This document shows, piece after piece, positions 1-7,542 of a stretch of DNA of 64,000 nucleotides. This stretch comes from Shewanella sp. HN-41 (lineage in GTDB: Bacteria > Pseudomonadota > Gammaproteobacteria > Enterobacterales > Shewanellaceae): positions 142,297-206,296 of the forward strand of contig NZ_AFOZ01000040.1 in NCBI RefSeq assembly GCF_000217915.1, written 5' to 3'. How positions within the stretch are numbered: the stretch's first letter is position 1; each line of letters opens with the position of its first letter. The notes under the pieces were generated by a model. The model ran no database searches. It had not been told where the DNA came from and worked only from the letters and a program-made list of their open reading frames with translations. The position numbers and the translations under genes were made by a program.

Positions 1-1
1 T

Positions 2-622
2 GCCCTAGGTGCAAAATATCAATTGCCCCTTGAAACAGTCAAAACTGAAATCAATCTTTGGCACTATCGTATGGAAGATGTTTTCAACCAAACCTATGCC
101 AAGGTGAAATTATCCACCGATGTGGGTACGACTAACCTGTACCTAACACCTTCCTATTTAACCCAACAAGCAACGGGTGATGAAACTGGCGGCCCACTGG
201 ATACCTATCAATATGGTTTCCATTTAGGTGCCAAACTTGCCGGTGCTGATATCACCTATATGTATGCCAAAACTGGCGATGACACACTTCTCACCCCATG
301 GGGCGATGATAAAGTGGTCATTCAACAGGTATATCAATCGGCGCGGGGCGAGGAAGAAGTCAATGCATTAAGACTTGCCTATGACTTTGAGAAACTGGGC
401 CTGAACGGGTTAGAAGCCTATGCCTTTTATGGACAGTACGAAGTTCCAACTGGTACAGCAAAAGATTTTAACGAAACTGACTTTTCAATCACCTATAAGT
501 TTTCCGGTGCATTATCAGGTCTAGGTCTTAGAGCGCGTTATGCCATGGTCGATGTTGATCAAGGTGAAGATATTGACGATATACGTTTATATGTCACTTA
601 TAAATTTGTTTTAGGTAAATAG
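2..622 (+). CDS. OprD-family outer-membrane porin, C-terminal part (cut by window edge)
   Basis: The reading frame is already open at base 2, so the start and N-terminal half lie outside the window. The visible ~206 residues alternate short beta-strand stretches with acidic loops and end in a strand finishing FVLGK, as in an outer-membrane beta-barrel. The end resembles OprD-family substrate-specific porins: a segment on the pattern GLGLRARYAM, then DIDDIRLYVTYKF, matches the last strands of OprD. Family members pass small carboxylates, amino acids or aromatic acids across the outer membrane. It lies 140 bases before a tannase-type esterase on the same strand and is probably the uptake porin of that cluster (inference). 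Substrate cannot be read from this fragment. Confidence 0.8.
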   Translation, partial: ALGAKYQLPLETVKTEINLWHYRMEDVFNQTYAKVKLSTDVGTTNLYLTPSYLTQQATGDETGGPLDTYQYGFHLGAKLAGADITYMYAKTGDDTLLTPWGDDKVVIQQVYQSARGEEEVNALRLAYDFEKLGLNGLEAYAFYGQYEVPTGTAKDFNETDFSITYKFSGALSGLGLRARYAMVDVDQGEDIDDIRLYVTYKFVLGK

Positions 623-762
623 TCCCCAGTTTTAACTCCCCTGCACCAAACCTTATACGGGTGTATCAGCCTTGTTCGATACACCCAATTTTTGTACCGC
701 AAAATCGCTTATACCCAATTAAAAATTGCGGTAAACACTTTGACTTAAGGATTGAGATTATA

Positions 763-2499
763 ATGGAAACAAAGAATTTCTTACTTATTCCAGCCGTTGC
801 TATGTCATGTTTTTTATTTAGCGGATGTGGAAATAACGATAACGCCGAAACCACATTACCACAATTAGCCCCGGCAACACCCGCCACTTTGAACCTATGC
901 AGCGAAATAGCTGCACAATATAGTTTCAAAAATACTGTCATAACGAACTCACAAATCATTGCGGCAGGAAATGTTGAATATAACGCCACAGAAAATTACC
1001 GAGCACCTGAGCATTGTTTAGTAACAGGCTATATGAATGAAAGAATGGGAACTGGCATTGCGGGAGAGACTCGCTATGCCATCGGCTTTGAAATGCGTTT
1101 GCCCACCCACTGGAATGGGCGATTCTATTATCAAGCCAACGGTGGCCTCGATGGTTCGGTAGCTAAGGCTGTAGGCCGATTAGTATTTTCCGCTGGTCCA
1201 GATTCTGCCGCCCTCAATGAAGGGTTCGCTGTGATAAGTTCTGATATGGGACATCCAGCGCCAACCCCTCTCTTTGGTTTAGATCCTCAAGCAAGGCTTG
1301 ACTATGGTTACAATGCGGTGGCCGAGTTAACGCCTATGGCGAAAAGTCTAATAGAAAAAGCATATGGTAAACAACCTGATAGATCATATTTTGCCGGTTG
1401 TTCTAACGGTGGTAGACACACTATGGTCGCCGCGAGTCGTTTTGCCGATATGTACGATGGCTTTCTGGTAGGCAACCCAGGATTTAACTTACCCAAAGCT
1501 GCAGTCGCACAGATGTATGGTGTTCAAGAATATTCAAAGCTGGTTGAATTTGATGGCGCAGACATCTTAGCCACACTACAAACCGCCATTACCCCTGAAG
1601 AATTTTCCCTCGTCTCCCAAAAAGTCCTCGAGCAGTGTGACGCCCTTGACGGCGTGAGCGATGGCATGATTGCCGATACCTATTCCTGTCAAAAGACCTT
1701 TGATCTTGAACGTGATGTCCCTACCTGCGCCAACGGCAGAGACAATACCTGCCTGACTGCAGAACAGAAACAGGTCTTAGGCAATGTCATGGCGGGGCCC
1801 CATAACAGTAAAACTGGTGAAGCCATTTATACTGACTTTCCATACGATGCGGGTATGGGTGGGTCAAATTGGTCTGAATGGGAATATTTTATGGCGCTAA
1901 ATCGAGATCCCGGCGCAGTAGGTTTTATTTTTAGTTCACCACCAACCCCTTTTAATGGTGCAACAGAGCAATCCAGTTTGGAATTTATACAATCATTTAG
2001 CATGGATGAGGATGTTCAGAGAATCTATGCCACGGATTCAATTTACTCCGAATCGGGTATTGATTTTATGACCCCTCCCCATCCAACGGATCTTTCTGCC
2101 CTAAAAAATCGGGGCGCTAAGATGATGGTGTTTCACGGAACGTCCGATCCCGTATTTTCAGTGAACGATACGGTGAACTGGTATGACGAATTAGGCAATG
2201 CCAATGCCGGGCATGCAGAAAACTTCGCCCGCTTATTCTTAGTACCAGGTATGAATCATTGCGGGAAGGGCCCAACCACAGATAAATTTAACATGGTCCG
2301 CGCATTAGTTGACTGGGTTGAAAAAGGAGTGGAGCCTAAAAATATCACCGCCGCCGTACGACCTGAAAATACAGAATTACCCAGTGATTGGTCAAAAAGC
2401 AGAACTCGGGTCCTATGCCCATACCCCCAATTCGCAAAATATAATGGCATAGGTAATATTGAAGATGCCGCCAATTTTACCTGTGTAACACCTGAGTAA
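763..2499 (+). CDS. Tannase/feruloyl esterase family lipoprotein
   Basis: A 578-residue secreted esterase. I chose the ATG at 763 because it opens a lipoprotein signal peptide with lipobox LFSGC; an in-frame upstream start at 661 would add 34 residues with no signal character. The tannase-family CS-D-HC arrangement is present: Cys213-Ser214 in GCSNGGR, Asp462 in HGTSDPV and His499-Cys500 in MNHCGKG. These give a Ser-Asp-His triad tied by the characteristic disulfide. Known members hydrolyse gallate or hydroxycinnamate esters (tannins, feruloyl sugars, chlorogenates). The lipid anchor suggests action at the outer membrane or in the periplasm. It sits between an OprD porin and a flavin reductase/cytochrome pair, which suggests that the freed aromatic acid is the reductase substrate (inference). 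The exact ester is unknown. Confidence 0.85.
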   Translation: METKNFLLIPAVAMSCFLFSGCGNNDNAETTLPQLAPATPATLNLCSEIAAQYSFKNTVITNSQIIAAGNVEYNATENYRAPEHCLVTGYMNERMGTGIAGETRYAIGFEMRLPTHWNGRFYYQANGGLDGSVAKAVGRLVFSAGPDSAALNEGFAVISSDMGHPAPTPLFGLDPQARLDYGYNAVAELTPMAKSLIEKAYGKQPDRSYFAGCSNGGRHTMVAASRFADMYDGFLVGNPGFNLPKAAVAQMYGVQEYSKLVEFDGADILATLQTAITPEEFSLVSQKVLEQCDALDGVSDGMIADTYSCQKTFDLERDVPTCANGRDNTCLTAEQKQVLGNVMAGPHNSKTGEAIYTDFPYDAGMGGSNWSEWEYFMALNRDPGAVGFIFSSPPTPFNGATEQSSLEFIQSFSMDEDVQRIYATDSIYSESGIDFMTPPHPTDLSALKNRGAKMMVFHGTSDPVFSVNDTVNWYDELGNANAGHAENFARLFLVPGMNHCGKGPTTDKFNMVRALVDWVEKGVEPKNITAAVRPENTELPSDWSKSRTRVLCPYPQFAKYNGIGNIEDAANFTCVTPE

Positions 2500-2520
2500 T
2501 ACCTAAGATATGAAGCCCCA

Positions 2521-2549
2521 ATGCCACCTCAATATTGTTGAGGTGGCAT
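2521..2549 (+). terminator. Hairpin after the esterase gene
   Basis: A perfect 12-base inverted repeat (ATGCCACCTCAA / TTGAGGTGGCAT) with a 5-base loop begins 21 bases after the esterase stop. No clear T-run follows, so it may be an mRNA-stabilising or weak termination hairpin separating the esterase from the reductase operon. Confidence 0.55.
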
Positions 2550-2936
2550 ACCTCAAATAGTGTTTATTAATAAATGAACCGCTGTTTGTTAGAAAGTTAA
2601 ACATGATTAAAATCAAACTCTAATGTTTCCAGTTTATCCAAACTTATCTCATTCAATAAATTCCTATATTAGATTGTTTTTAAAAAGAATAGTCACATTC
2701 ATCGCTCAAAACTCCAGCATTTTGTGAAGCACTGCAAAGATGTTATTAATAACCCTTTTGGTTTATTGTCATATGTCATACATTTAAAGGTATGTTGTTA
2801 ATGGGGTGAAATTTAATCACTTTCGCACAACTGCATTTTACGTTTTTCAAACAAGCAAACATATGTGGTTATACATAGATCCAGTGTCGTTGTTATAGGG
2901 GAATCTCTTTAGCAATGAGGGCCAAAGGAGCATTAC
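2550..2936 (+). promoter_or_regulatory. Long AT-rich leader of the flavin reductase/cytochrome operon
   Basis: This 387-base stretch has no credible gene. It holds two short dyads: CATAC-8-GTATG at 2777-2794 and GTGA-7-TCAC at 2806-2820. Either could be an operator, but the second has a 7-base rather than 6-base spacer and so is not a good CRP site. A strong ribosome binding site (AAAGGAG) lies about 7 bases before the ATG at 2937. The promoter itself could not be fixed with confidence. Confidence 0.4.
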
Positions 2937-4604
2937 ATGAGTAAAGAATCGAAAGAAATTGATCAATACACTGCTAGCGTCCTGCAAAATGGTATATCTC
3001 GAAGAAGTTTTCTGACGCGAGCCGCGATAGGTAGCAGTGGCTTAGCCTTCGCGAGTCTTGGTATGGGGTCTGCTAGTGCCGCACCAATTCAAGTTGGCAC
3101 TGAATATGGTGAGATTGGTGGGGCAACCTTAAGTTTTCTGCCTAAGCCAAAACCTATTGCTGATAAAGATATTGCTACCACCCAAACCTTTGATGTGGTT
3201 GTCGTCGGTGCAGGTGCTTCGGGCGTGCCTGCGGCTCTCTCTGCCAGAGAAAGTGGTGCGAGCGTTGCTTGTTTGCAAAAACAAGCCATCCCCGTATCCC
3301 AAGGAAACACTGGCTCAGGGATTGATCTAAAAAACAGTGATAAATCGGCGGTCGAAGCCTTAGTGAGTCGTTTGATGGCGGACAACGCCCACCGCTCACA
3401 TCCAGGTTTACTAAGACAATGGGCCTACAACTCGGGTGATGCTGTGTCTTGGGTTATTGACCGCGTTAAGCAAGGTGGCGGTCAAATTATCGATCAAGGA
3501 ACCAAAGTACAGCACGGTATTCGTGGTATTGCAGATGAAGGTGACCGTTTAAATTTTGTCACATCATTCTGTGGCCCTAAACCCTACACCACTGGCGATG
3601 CTATTCGCGCATTAGCTAAAACGGCCGAAAAAGCCGGGGTGAAATTCTTCTTTAATACGCCAGCGCAGCAGCTAATCCAAGATGAATCAGGCAAGGTCAT
3701 CGGGGTCATTGCCCAGACTCGTGACGGTAAGTATCACAAATATCTGGCTAAAAAAGGGGTCATTCTGTCTTCCGGTGACTATCAAAATAACAAAGCCATG
3801 TGTGACTTCTTCATCCCCGAACTGAAAAACTTTGAACGTAAGCAAATGGACCGTACCGGTGACGGTTTTGCTATGGCCTATTGGGCGGGTGGCGTAATCG
3901 AACCCGTTGGCCACACAAAAATGCTCCACGACTTCGATGCAGGTCCAGCCTCAATGTGCGACATGCCATTCTTAGCAGTAAACCGTAAAGGTGAGCGCTT
4001 CGTCAATGAGAAGGTTGAGATGTCTCTGATGAATAACTACTTGAAAGATGAGCAGAATGCTGGTCATTATTCCCAAGTATTTGACTCAGACTATATGACG
4101 CAAGCGAAGGATTGGCCTGGCCACCTCTATTCCCCCGAGGAGCTAAAAGCCTACATGCCTGAGGTACCTGGTGAGAAAAAAGGCGTATATCCCTCTTTGA
4201 TCAATACCTATTCAGCTAACACGCTAGAAGAATTGGCAGTGAAACTGGAATGCGATCCAAAAACCTTTGTTGCTAACGTTAACCGTTACAACGAATTGTG
4301 CAAGAAAGGTAAGGATGAGGACTTCGGAAAACCTGCGAGCAAGATGGTGCCAGTACTCAAGCCCCCCTTCTACGGAATTCACCGTCGTATGAGAATCTCG
4401 ACTTTATGCTCAGGTATTCTCGTTAACGAAAACCATCAAGTACTTGATGCCGATGGTAAAGAAATTCCTGGTTTATTCATTGTCGGCAACCTTGGAGCCG
4501 GTTTCTATGGTGGCGTTGACTATCCATTGACCGTATTCGGCTTGTCCCTAGGCCGTTGTTACACCTTCGGTTACTTAGCCGGCAAATACGTCGCCAAACT
4601 ATAG
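2937..4604 (+). CDS. Tat-exported flavin reductase, flavoprotein subunit of a fumarate-reductase-like (flavocytochrome c family) enzyme
   Basis: A 555-residue FAD-binding protein of the fumarate reductase/urocanate reductase superfamily. A twin-arginine signal (SRRSFLTR, residues 21-28, with a hydrophobic stretch to ~48) predicts export of the folded flavoprotein. The FAD dinucleotide fold GAGASG is at 91-96. The capping-domain motif GERFVNE keeps the arginine that serves as proton donor in FccA. By eye, however, the His-His-Thr segment that binds fumarate in FccA is replaced by STLCSG, and the C-terminal substrate arginine is not evident, so the substrate is probably not fumarate. It has no heme domain; the electron donor is presumably the tetraheme cytochrome encoded 69 bases downstream. 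Related two-subunit enzymes reduce unsaturated carboxylates such as methacrylate or cinnamates. Substrate not determined. Confidence 0.85.
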   Translation: MSKESKEIDQYTASVLQNGISRRSFLTRAAIGSSGLAFASLGMGSASAAPIQVGTEYGEIGGATLSFLPKPKPIADKDIATTQTFDVVVVGAGASGVPAALSARESGASVACLQKQAIPVSQGNTGSGIDLKNSDKSAVEALVSRLMADNAHRSHPGLLRQWAYNSGDAVSWVIDRVKQGGGQIIDQGTKVQHGIRGIADEGDRLNFVTSFCGPKPYTTGDAIRALAKTAEKAGVKFFFNTPAQQLIQDESGKVIGVIAQTRDGKYHKYLAKKGVILSSGDYQNNKAMCDFFIPELKNFERKQMDRTGDGFAMAYWAGGVIEPVGHTKMLHDFDAGPASMCDMPFLAVNRKGERFVNEKVEMSLMNNYLKDEQNAGHYSQVFDSDYMTQAKDWPGHLYSPEELKAYMPEVPGEKKGVYPSLINTYSANTLEELAVKLECDPKTFVANVNRYNELCKKGKDEDFGKPASKMVPVLKPPFYGIHRRMRISTLCSGILVNENHQVLDADGKEIPGLFIVGNLGAGFYGGVDYPLTVFGLSLGRCYTFGYLAGKYVAKL

Positions 4605-4673
4605 CGCGCAAAGTCATCAAAAATGGAGGCTTCATATTTGGGCATCCAGTTAAATGAACAATGGAATAACACA

Positions 4674-5018
4674 ATGAAGAACTTAACAATTATGCTTTCT
4701 CTTGTCTTGAGTATTTTCGCTGGCAGCGCGTTAGCAAAAGACAGTGTTCTACTCGACCAAACCCACGCAGCAAAAGGGGTAAAATGCGCCAGTTGCCATG
4801 GCTCTGAAGAACGTCAAGCTGTGCCCATGCTTAAATGTGTGCAATGCCACAACACAGAAAAGCTCGCGGCAAAAACAGCAGACGTGAAACCAACGAATCC
4901 CCATAACAACCGTCACTTCGCTACCGAGACGGATTGCGCTAAATGCCACCACGTGCATAAGAAATCTGAAAACTTATGTGTAAGCTGTCATCCACGATTT
5001 GAACTAGTGACACCATAA
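4674..5018 (+). CDS. Periplasmic tetraheme cytochrome c, heme subunit of the flavin reductase
   Basis: A 114-residue protein with a Sec signal peptide (cut near SALA-K) and four CxxCH heme sites: CASCH, CVQCH, CAKCH and CVSCH. Extra histidines between them can serve as distal ligands. It resembles the N-terminal heme domain of Shewanella flavocytochrome c3, here as a separate polypeptide. It lies directly downstream of the flavin subunit in one operon, so it most likely receives electrons from the quinol pool (through a CymA-type dehydrogenase, not seen here) and passes them to the FAD subunit. Start chosen at 4674 because the signal peptide begins there. A longer form from TTG 4638 behind a GGAGG is possible, and 4623 is less likely. 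Confidence 0.9.
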   Translation: MKNLTIMLSLVLSIFAGSALAKDSVLLDQTHAAKGVKCASCHGSEERQAVPMLKCVQCHNTEKLAAKTADVKPTNPHNNRHFATETDCAKCHHVHKKSENLCVSCHPRFELVTP

Positions 5019-5083
5019 ATCGCTGCATCACAGGTAACACGCTAAATAGCTGCTCCTATAATTTGGAACGGCTATTAAGAGCA

Positions 5084-5113
5084 AAAAAACCACCGCAAGG
5101 TGGTTTTTTATTT
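5084..5113. terminator. Bidirectional Rho-independent terminator
   Basis: Stem AAAAAACCACC / GGTGGTTTTTT around a GCAA tetraloop, with A- and T-runs on both sides. It ends the cytochrome operon on the plus strand and can also stop the diguanylate cyclase transcript coming from the minus strand. Confidence 0.9.
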
Positions 5114-5239
5114 TGAATAAATAACATGTTAATCAGATCTAATTTCTAATTTAATCAATTGAATAGCAAGGCAATATAACAGATGTCACGAGTTTTACAT
5201 GCGCACCTTGTCACTCGCTTAACCAGGCCGCCTGAAACA

Positions 5240-6217
5240 TTATTTGAGCGACTGATAGAAACAATATCCATGCTTTCCTTGGTGTTTCACGCGGTACATG
5301 GCGGCATCGGCGCGATCGCAACTTTCGGCAAAACTATCACCATCGCCAAAAATATCGATTCCGATGCTCAAGCCTATCTCCACTTCACAGCCTTCTAGTA
5401 GAAATTTTTGTCGATACACATCGAGCAGGGACTGGGCGAGTATAGCTAAAGATCCACTATCGGAAGATGGCAGTAAGATCACAAATTCATCACCACCTAA
5501 CCTTGCAATCTGCGCTAATTCACCCGCGTGGCACACCAGAGTATGCGCCACATGCATCAGCAAACTGTCGCCAAACTTATGTCCATGGCGGTCATTAAGT
5601 GCTTTAAAACCATCTAGATCGATAAAAAATAATGCCCCGTGGATACCCGAACGCAAGGAGTCATCGAAAGCCTTGGCGATGGCTTGGCGATTCATCAATT
5701 TTGTTAAAGGATCGCTATGGGCTAAGCGTGCTAAATCCATTTCATAGCGTTTTTCTTGGGTGATATCGATATGGCTGCCCATGATCCGCAGCGGCGTGCC
5801 GTCGGCAAGACGCTCAACGATACGCCCCCGGTCGGACACCCAAGTGATGCTGCCATCTTTGTGCAGCATTCGGTGCACTACCTGATAGTAATCGGCCTTA
5901 CCACTGACATGATCTTCAAAGGCTTTGATTACCCATGCTTTATCTTCTGGGTGTAATTTACTTTTCCAGCTATCGATATGGGCTGCAAGTTCTTCACGAC
6001 TGAAACCTAATAATTCGCCCCAGCGCATATTAAATATGGTTAAATTTCCACTGGGAATATGCTGCTCCCAAAGGCACAGGCCATTACCATCGAGGGCGGC
6101 AAAAAGTTTTTCTTCGGCACGACGATTCAACGCCGTTAAATTCGCGTTTTCCCGTTTTAGTTGAGCGATTTCAGCCTGAAGCTGTTTAATCTGTTCCGCT
6201 GCGGTATCCGAAGCCAC
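5240..6217 (-). CDS. PAS-GGDEF diguanylate cyclase, cytoplasmic
   Basis: A 325-residue protein with no membrane segment. Order: an N-terminal coiled coil (heptad-like residues ~5-40), a PAS_3-type sensor domain (~45-155, ending in the usual DITQEK linker) and a GGDEF domain (~160-325) with an intact RLGGDEF active site. It should make cyclic di-GMP from two GTP, with the coiled coil and PAS controlling dimerisation. The product-inhibition I-site (RxxD upstream of GGDEF) reads GELA here, so feedback inhibition through that site is probably lost. No operon partner; it faces the FKBP gene head-to-tail across a 110-base gap. The signal sensed is unknown. Confidence 0.9.
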   Translation of the reverse strand: MASDTAAEQIKQLQAEIAQLKRENANLTALNRRAEEKLFAALDGNGLCLWEQHIPSGNLTIFNMRWGELLGFSREELAAHIDSWKSKLHPEDKAWVIKAFEDHVSGKADYYQVVHRMLHKDGSITWVSDRGRIVERLADGTPLRIMGSHIDITQEKRYEMDLARLAHSDPLTKLMNRQAIAKAFDDSLRSGIHGALFFIDLDGFKALNDRHGHKFGDSLLMHVAHTLVCHAGELAQIARLGGDEFVILLPSSDSGSLAILAQSLLDVYRQKFLLEGCEVEIGLSIGIDIFGDGDSFAESCDRADAAMYRVKHQGKHGYCFYQSLK

Positions 6218-6327
6218 GAAAAATATTTTTCCTTAAGGCTGGCTGATTTACCCAGTCTAAATCAGCCAATGACGAAGTAACATCCTCGCCTGTGCAAGAT
6301 GAGCCAAACTCATACTCACACCATTGA

Positions 6328-6663
6328 TTAGTCTCGGGTCAGCACTTCTAATAGCTCAATTTCGAAGGTCAGATCCGAATTGGGTTTAATATGTGCGCCC
6401 ACTTGACGCTCACCATAGGCTAAATGAGCAGGGACTAATAACCTGCGTTTACCGCCCACTCTCATGCCCATAATGCCTTGATCCCAGCCTTTAATCACTC
6501 GGCCAGTACCAATCACACATTGAAATGGCTGACCACGATCATAGGAGGAATCAAATTGGGTACCATCCTGCAAAGAGCCGCGGTATTGGGTGGTGATCAA
6601 CGCGCCCTTTACGGCTTCTTTCCCTTCGCCGACAACCAGATCTATTACTTCTAATTCAGTCAT
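6328..6663 (-). CDS. FKBP-type peptidyl-prolyl cis-trans isomerase
   Basis: A 111-residue single-domain FKBP without a signal peptide, so cytoplasmic. Visible family features: VIKGWDQGI(M) in the central strand, the aromatic pocket residues of FDSSYDRG, and the C-terminal LTFEIELLEV strand. It lacks the inserted chaperone flap and His-rich tail of SlyD and the N-terminal dimerisation domain of FklB/FkpA, and is closest to minimal FkbP-type isomerases. It should catalyse proline isomerisation in folding proteins. Its start is preceded by a weak purine-rich site. It appears to be a single-gene unit. Confidence 0.9.
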   Translation of the reverse strand: MTELEVIDLVVGEGKEAVKGALITTQYRGSLQDGTQFDSSYDRGQPFQCVIGTGRVIKGWDQGIMGMRVGGKRRLLVPAHLAYGERQVGAHIKPNSDLTFEIELLEVLTRD

Positions 6664-6855
6664 TTAATTAATCTCTTACCCTTCACTTAATACAAGTGAC
6701 TCATCAAAGTGCCTATTCTAACATCGGTAGGTCTGCTTGTCGGCGTGCGTAGGGGATTTTGTGGCTTAGGACTATATCACTTGGTCCTATCCTCCTTTAA
6801 ATTCCACCTATTCATCCCCATATTGAGATTATCCCTCAAGCTTAGGAGCTAGATT

Positions 6856-7278
6856 ATGATTATCGCTTGCCCCCACTGTGACACCTTAAACCGCGTGCCC
6901 AACGAGCGGTTAACTGAGCAGCCGACCTGTGGTAAATGTAAACGCAGTGTGTTTGCCGCTGCGCCTATCGAGCTTACAAGCGCCAATTTCAGCAATCACG
7001 CCCATAAGTCAGAGTTGCCTCTAGTCGTCGATTTTTGGGCAAGCTGGTGCGGCCCCTGTAAAAGTTTTGCGCCTGTTTTTACTGAGGCGGCAAAAGTATG
7101 GGAACCCAAATTCCGCTTCGGCAAGATTAATACCGAGGAACAACAAGCGCTGGCGGCCCAATTTAATATCCGCTCCATTCCGACTTTAATGATTTTCAAG
7201 CAAGGGCAACTCCTCGCACAGCAAGCCGGAGCCTTACCCAGATCGGCGTTCGATCAATGGCTAAAGAGCTATAGCTAA
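6856..7278 (+). CDS. trxC: Thioredoxin 2 (zinc-binding thioredoxin)
   Basis: 140 residues. The N-terminal zinc ribbon typical of TrxC is present (Cys5-x2-Cys8 and Cys25-x2-Cys28), followed by a thioredoxin fold with the WCGPC active site at Cys65/Cys68 and the cis-proline segment RSIPTLM. It is a cytoplasmic disulfide reductant, in enterobacteria induced by OxyR. A good ribosome binding site (TAGGAG) lies 8 bases upstream of the ATG. Immediately downstream is a degraded transporter fragment on the other strand, so the 3' end of trxC borders a decayed region. One of three thioredoxin-fold genes in the window. Confidence 0.93.
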   Translation: MIIACPHCDTLNRVPNERLTEQPTCGKCKRSVFAAAPIELTSANFSNHAHKSELPLVVDFWASWCGPCKSFAPVFTEAAKVWEPKFRFGKINTEEQQALAAQFNIRSIPTLMIFKQGQLLAQQAGALPRSAFDQWLKSYS

Positions 7279-7284
7279 TTTGTG

Positions 7285-7490
7285 CTTCACCCATAAAAAT
7301 ACCCAGCGCTAAGGGCAACATCATCGCCGTGGTCGCGGTATTGCTGATCCACATGGACAGCAGCCGTGACCCCAAACAACATCAAGCAGGCAATACTGAG
7401 TCAACCTTTAGAGATCAGCAACAATTTGGGGGCGATCAAGGTATTAATCTTTTGATGATGCAAGGCTGCGGCGAGCATAAAACCTCGCCT
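7285..7490 (-). pseudogene. Remnant of an SLC13/DASS-family sodium:dicarboxylate/sulfate symporter
   Basis: Read on the minus strand, this spacer encodes recognisable pieces of a DASS transporter: RRGFMLAAALHHQ followed by LIAPKLLLISKG, then an in-frame TGA, then LSIACLMLFGVTAA, and after a frameshift LLSMWISNTATTAMMLP followed by LALGIFMG. The segment MWISNTATTAMMLP is a hallmark of the family's transport core. Only ~70 codons survive, carrying one stop and at least one frameshift. The rest of the gene (normally 450-600 residues) is missing on both sides: trxC follows directly on one side and the PepSY gene on the other. A dead relic of a gene lost from this locus. Confidence 0.75.
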
Positions 7491-7542
7491 CCTGTTTATT
7501 TTTATCTGTTTGGGTGCCGCTGGTGAACAATATGATATTAGC

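Noticed and set aside
2806..2820. GTGA-N7-TCAC dyad as a CRP site
   Set aside because: Spacer is 7 instead of 6 and outer bases do not match TGTGA/TCACA; kept only as a possible operator.
7329..7526. Plus-strand open frame of 65 codons after trxC
   Set aside because: No ribosome binding site or homology; the stretch is explained by a degraded transporter gene on the minus strand.
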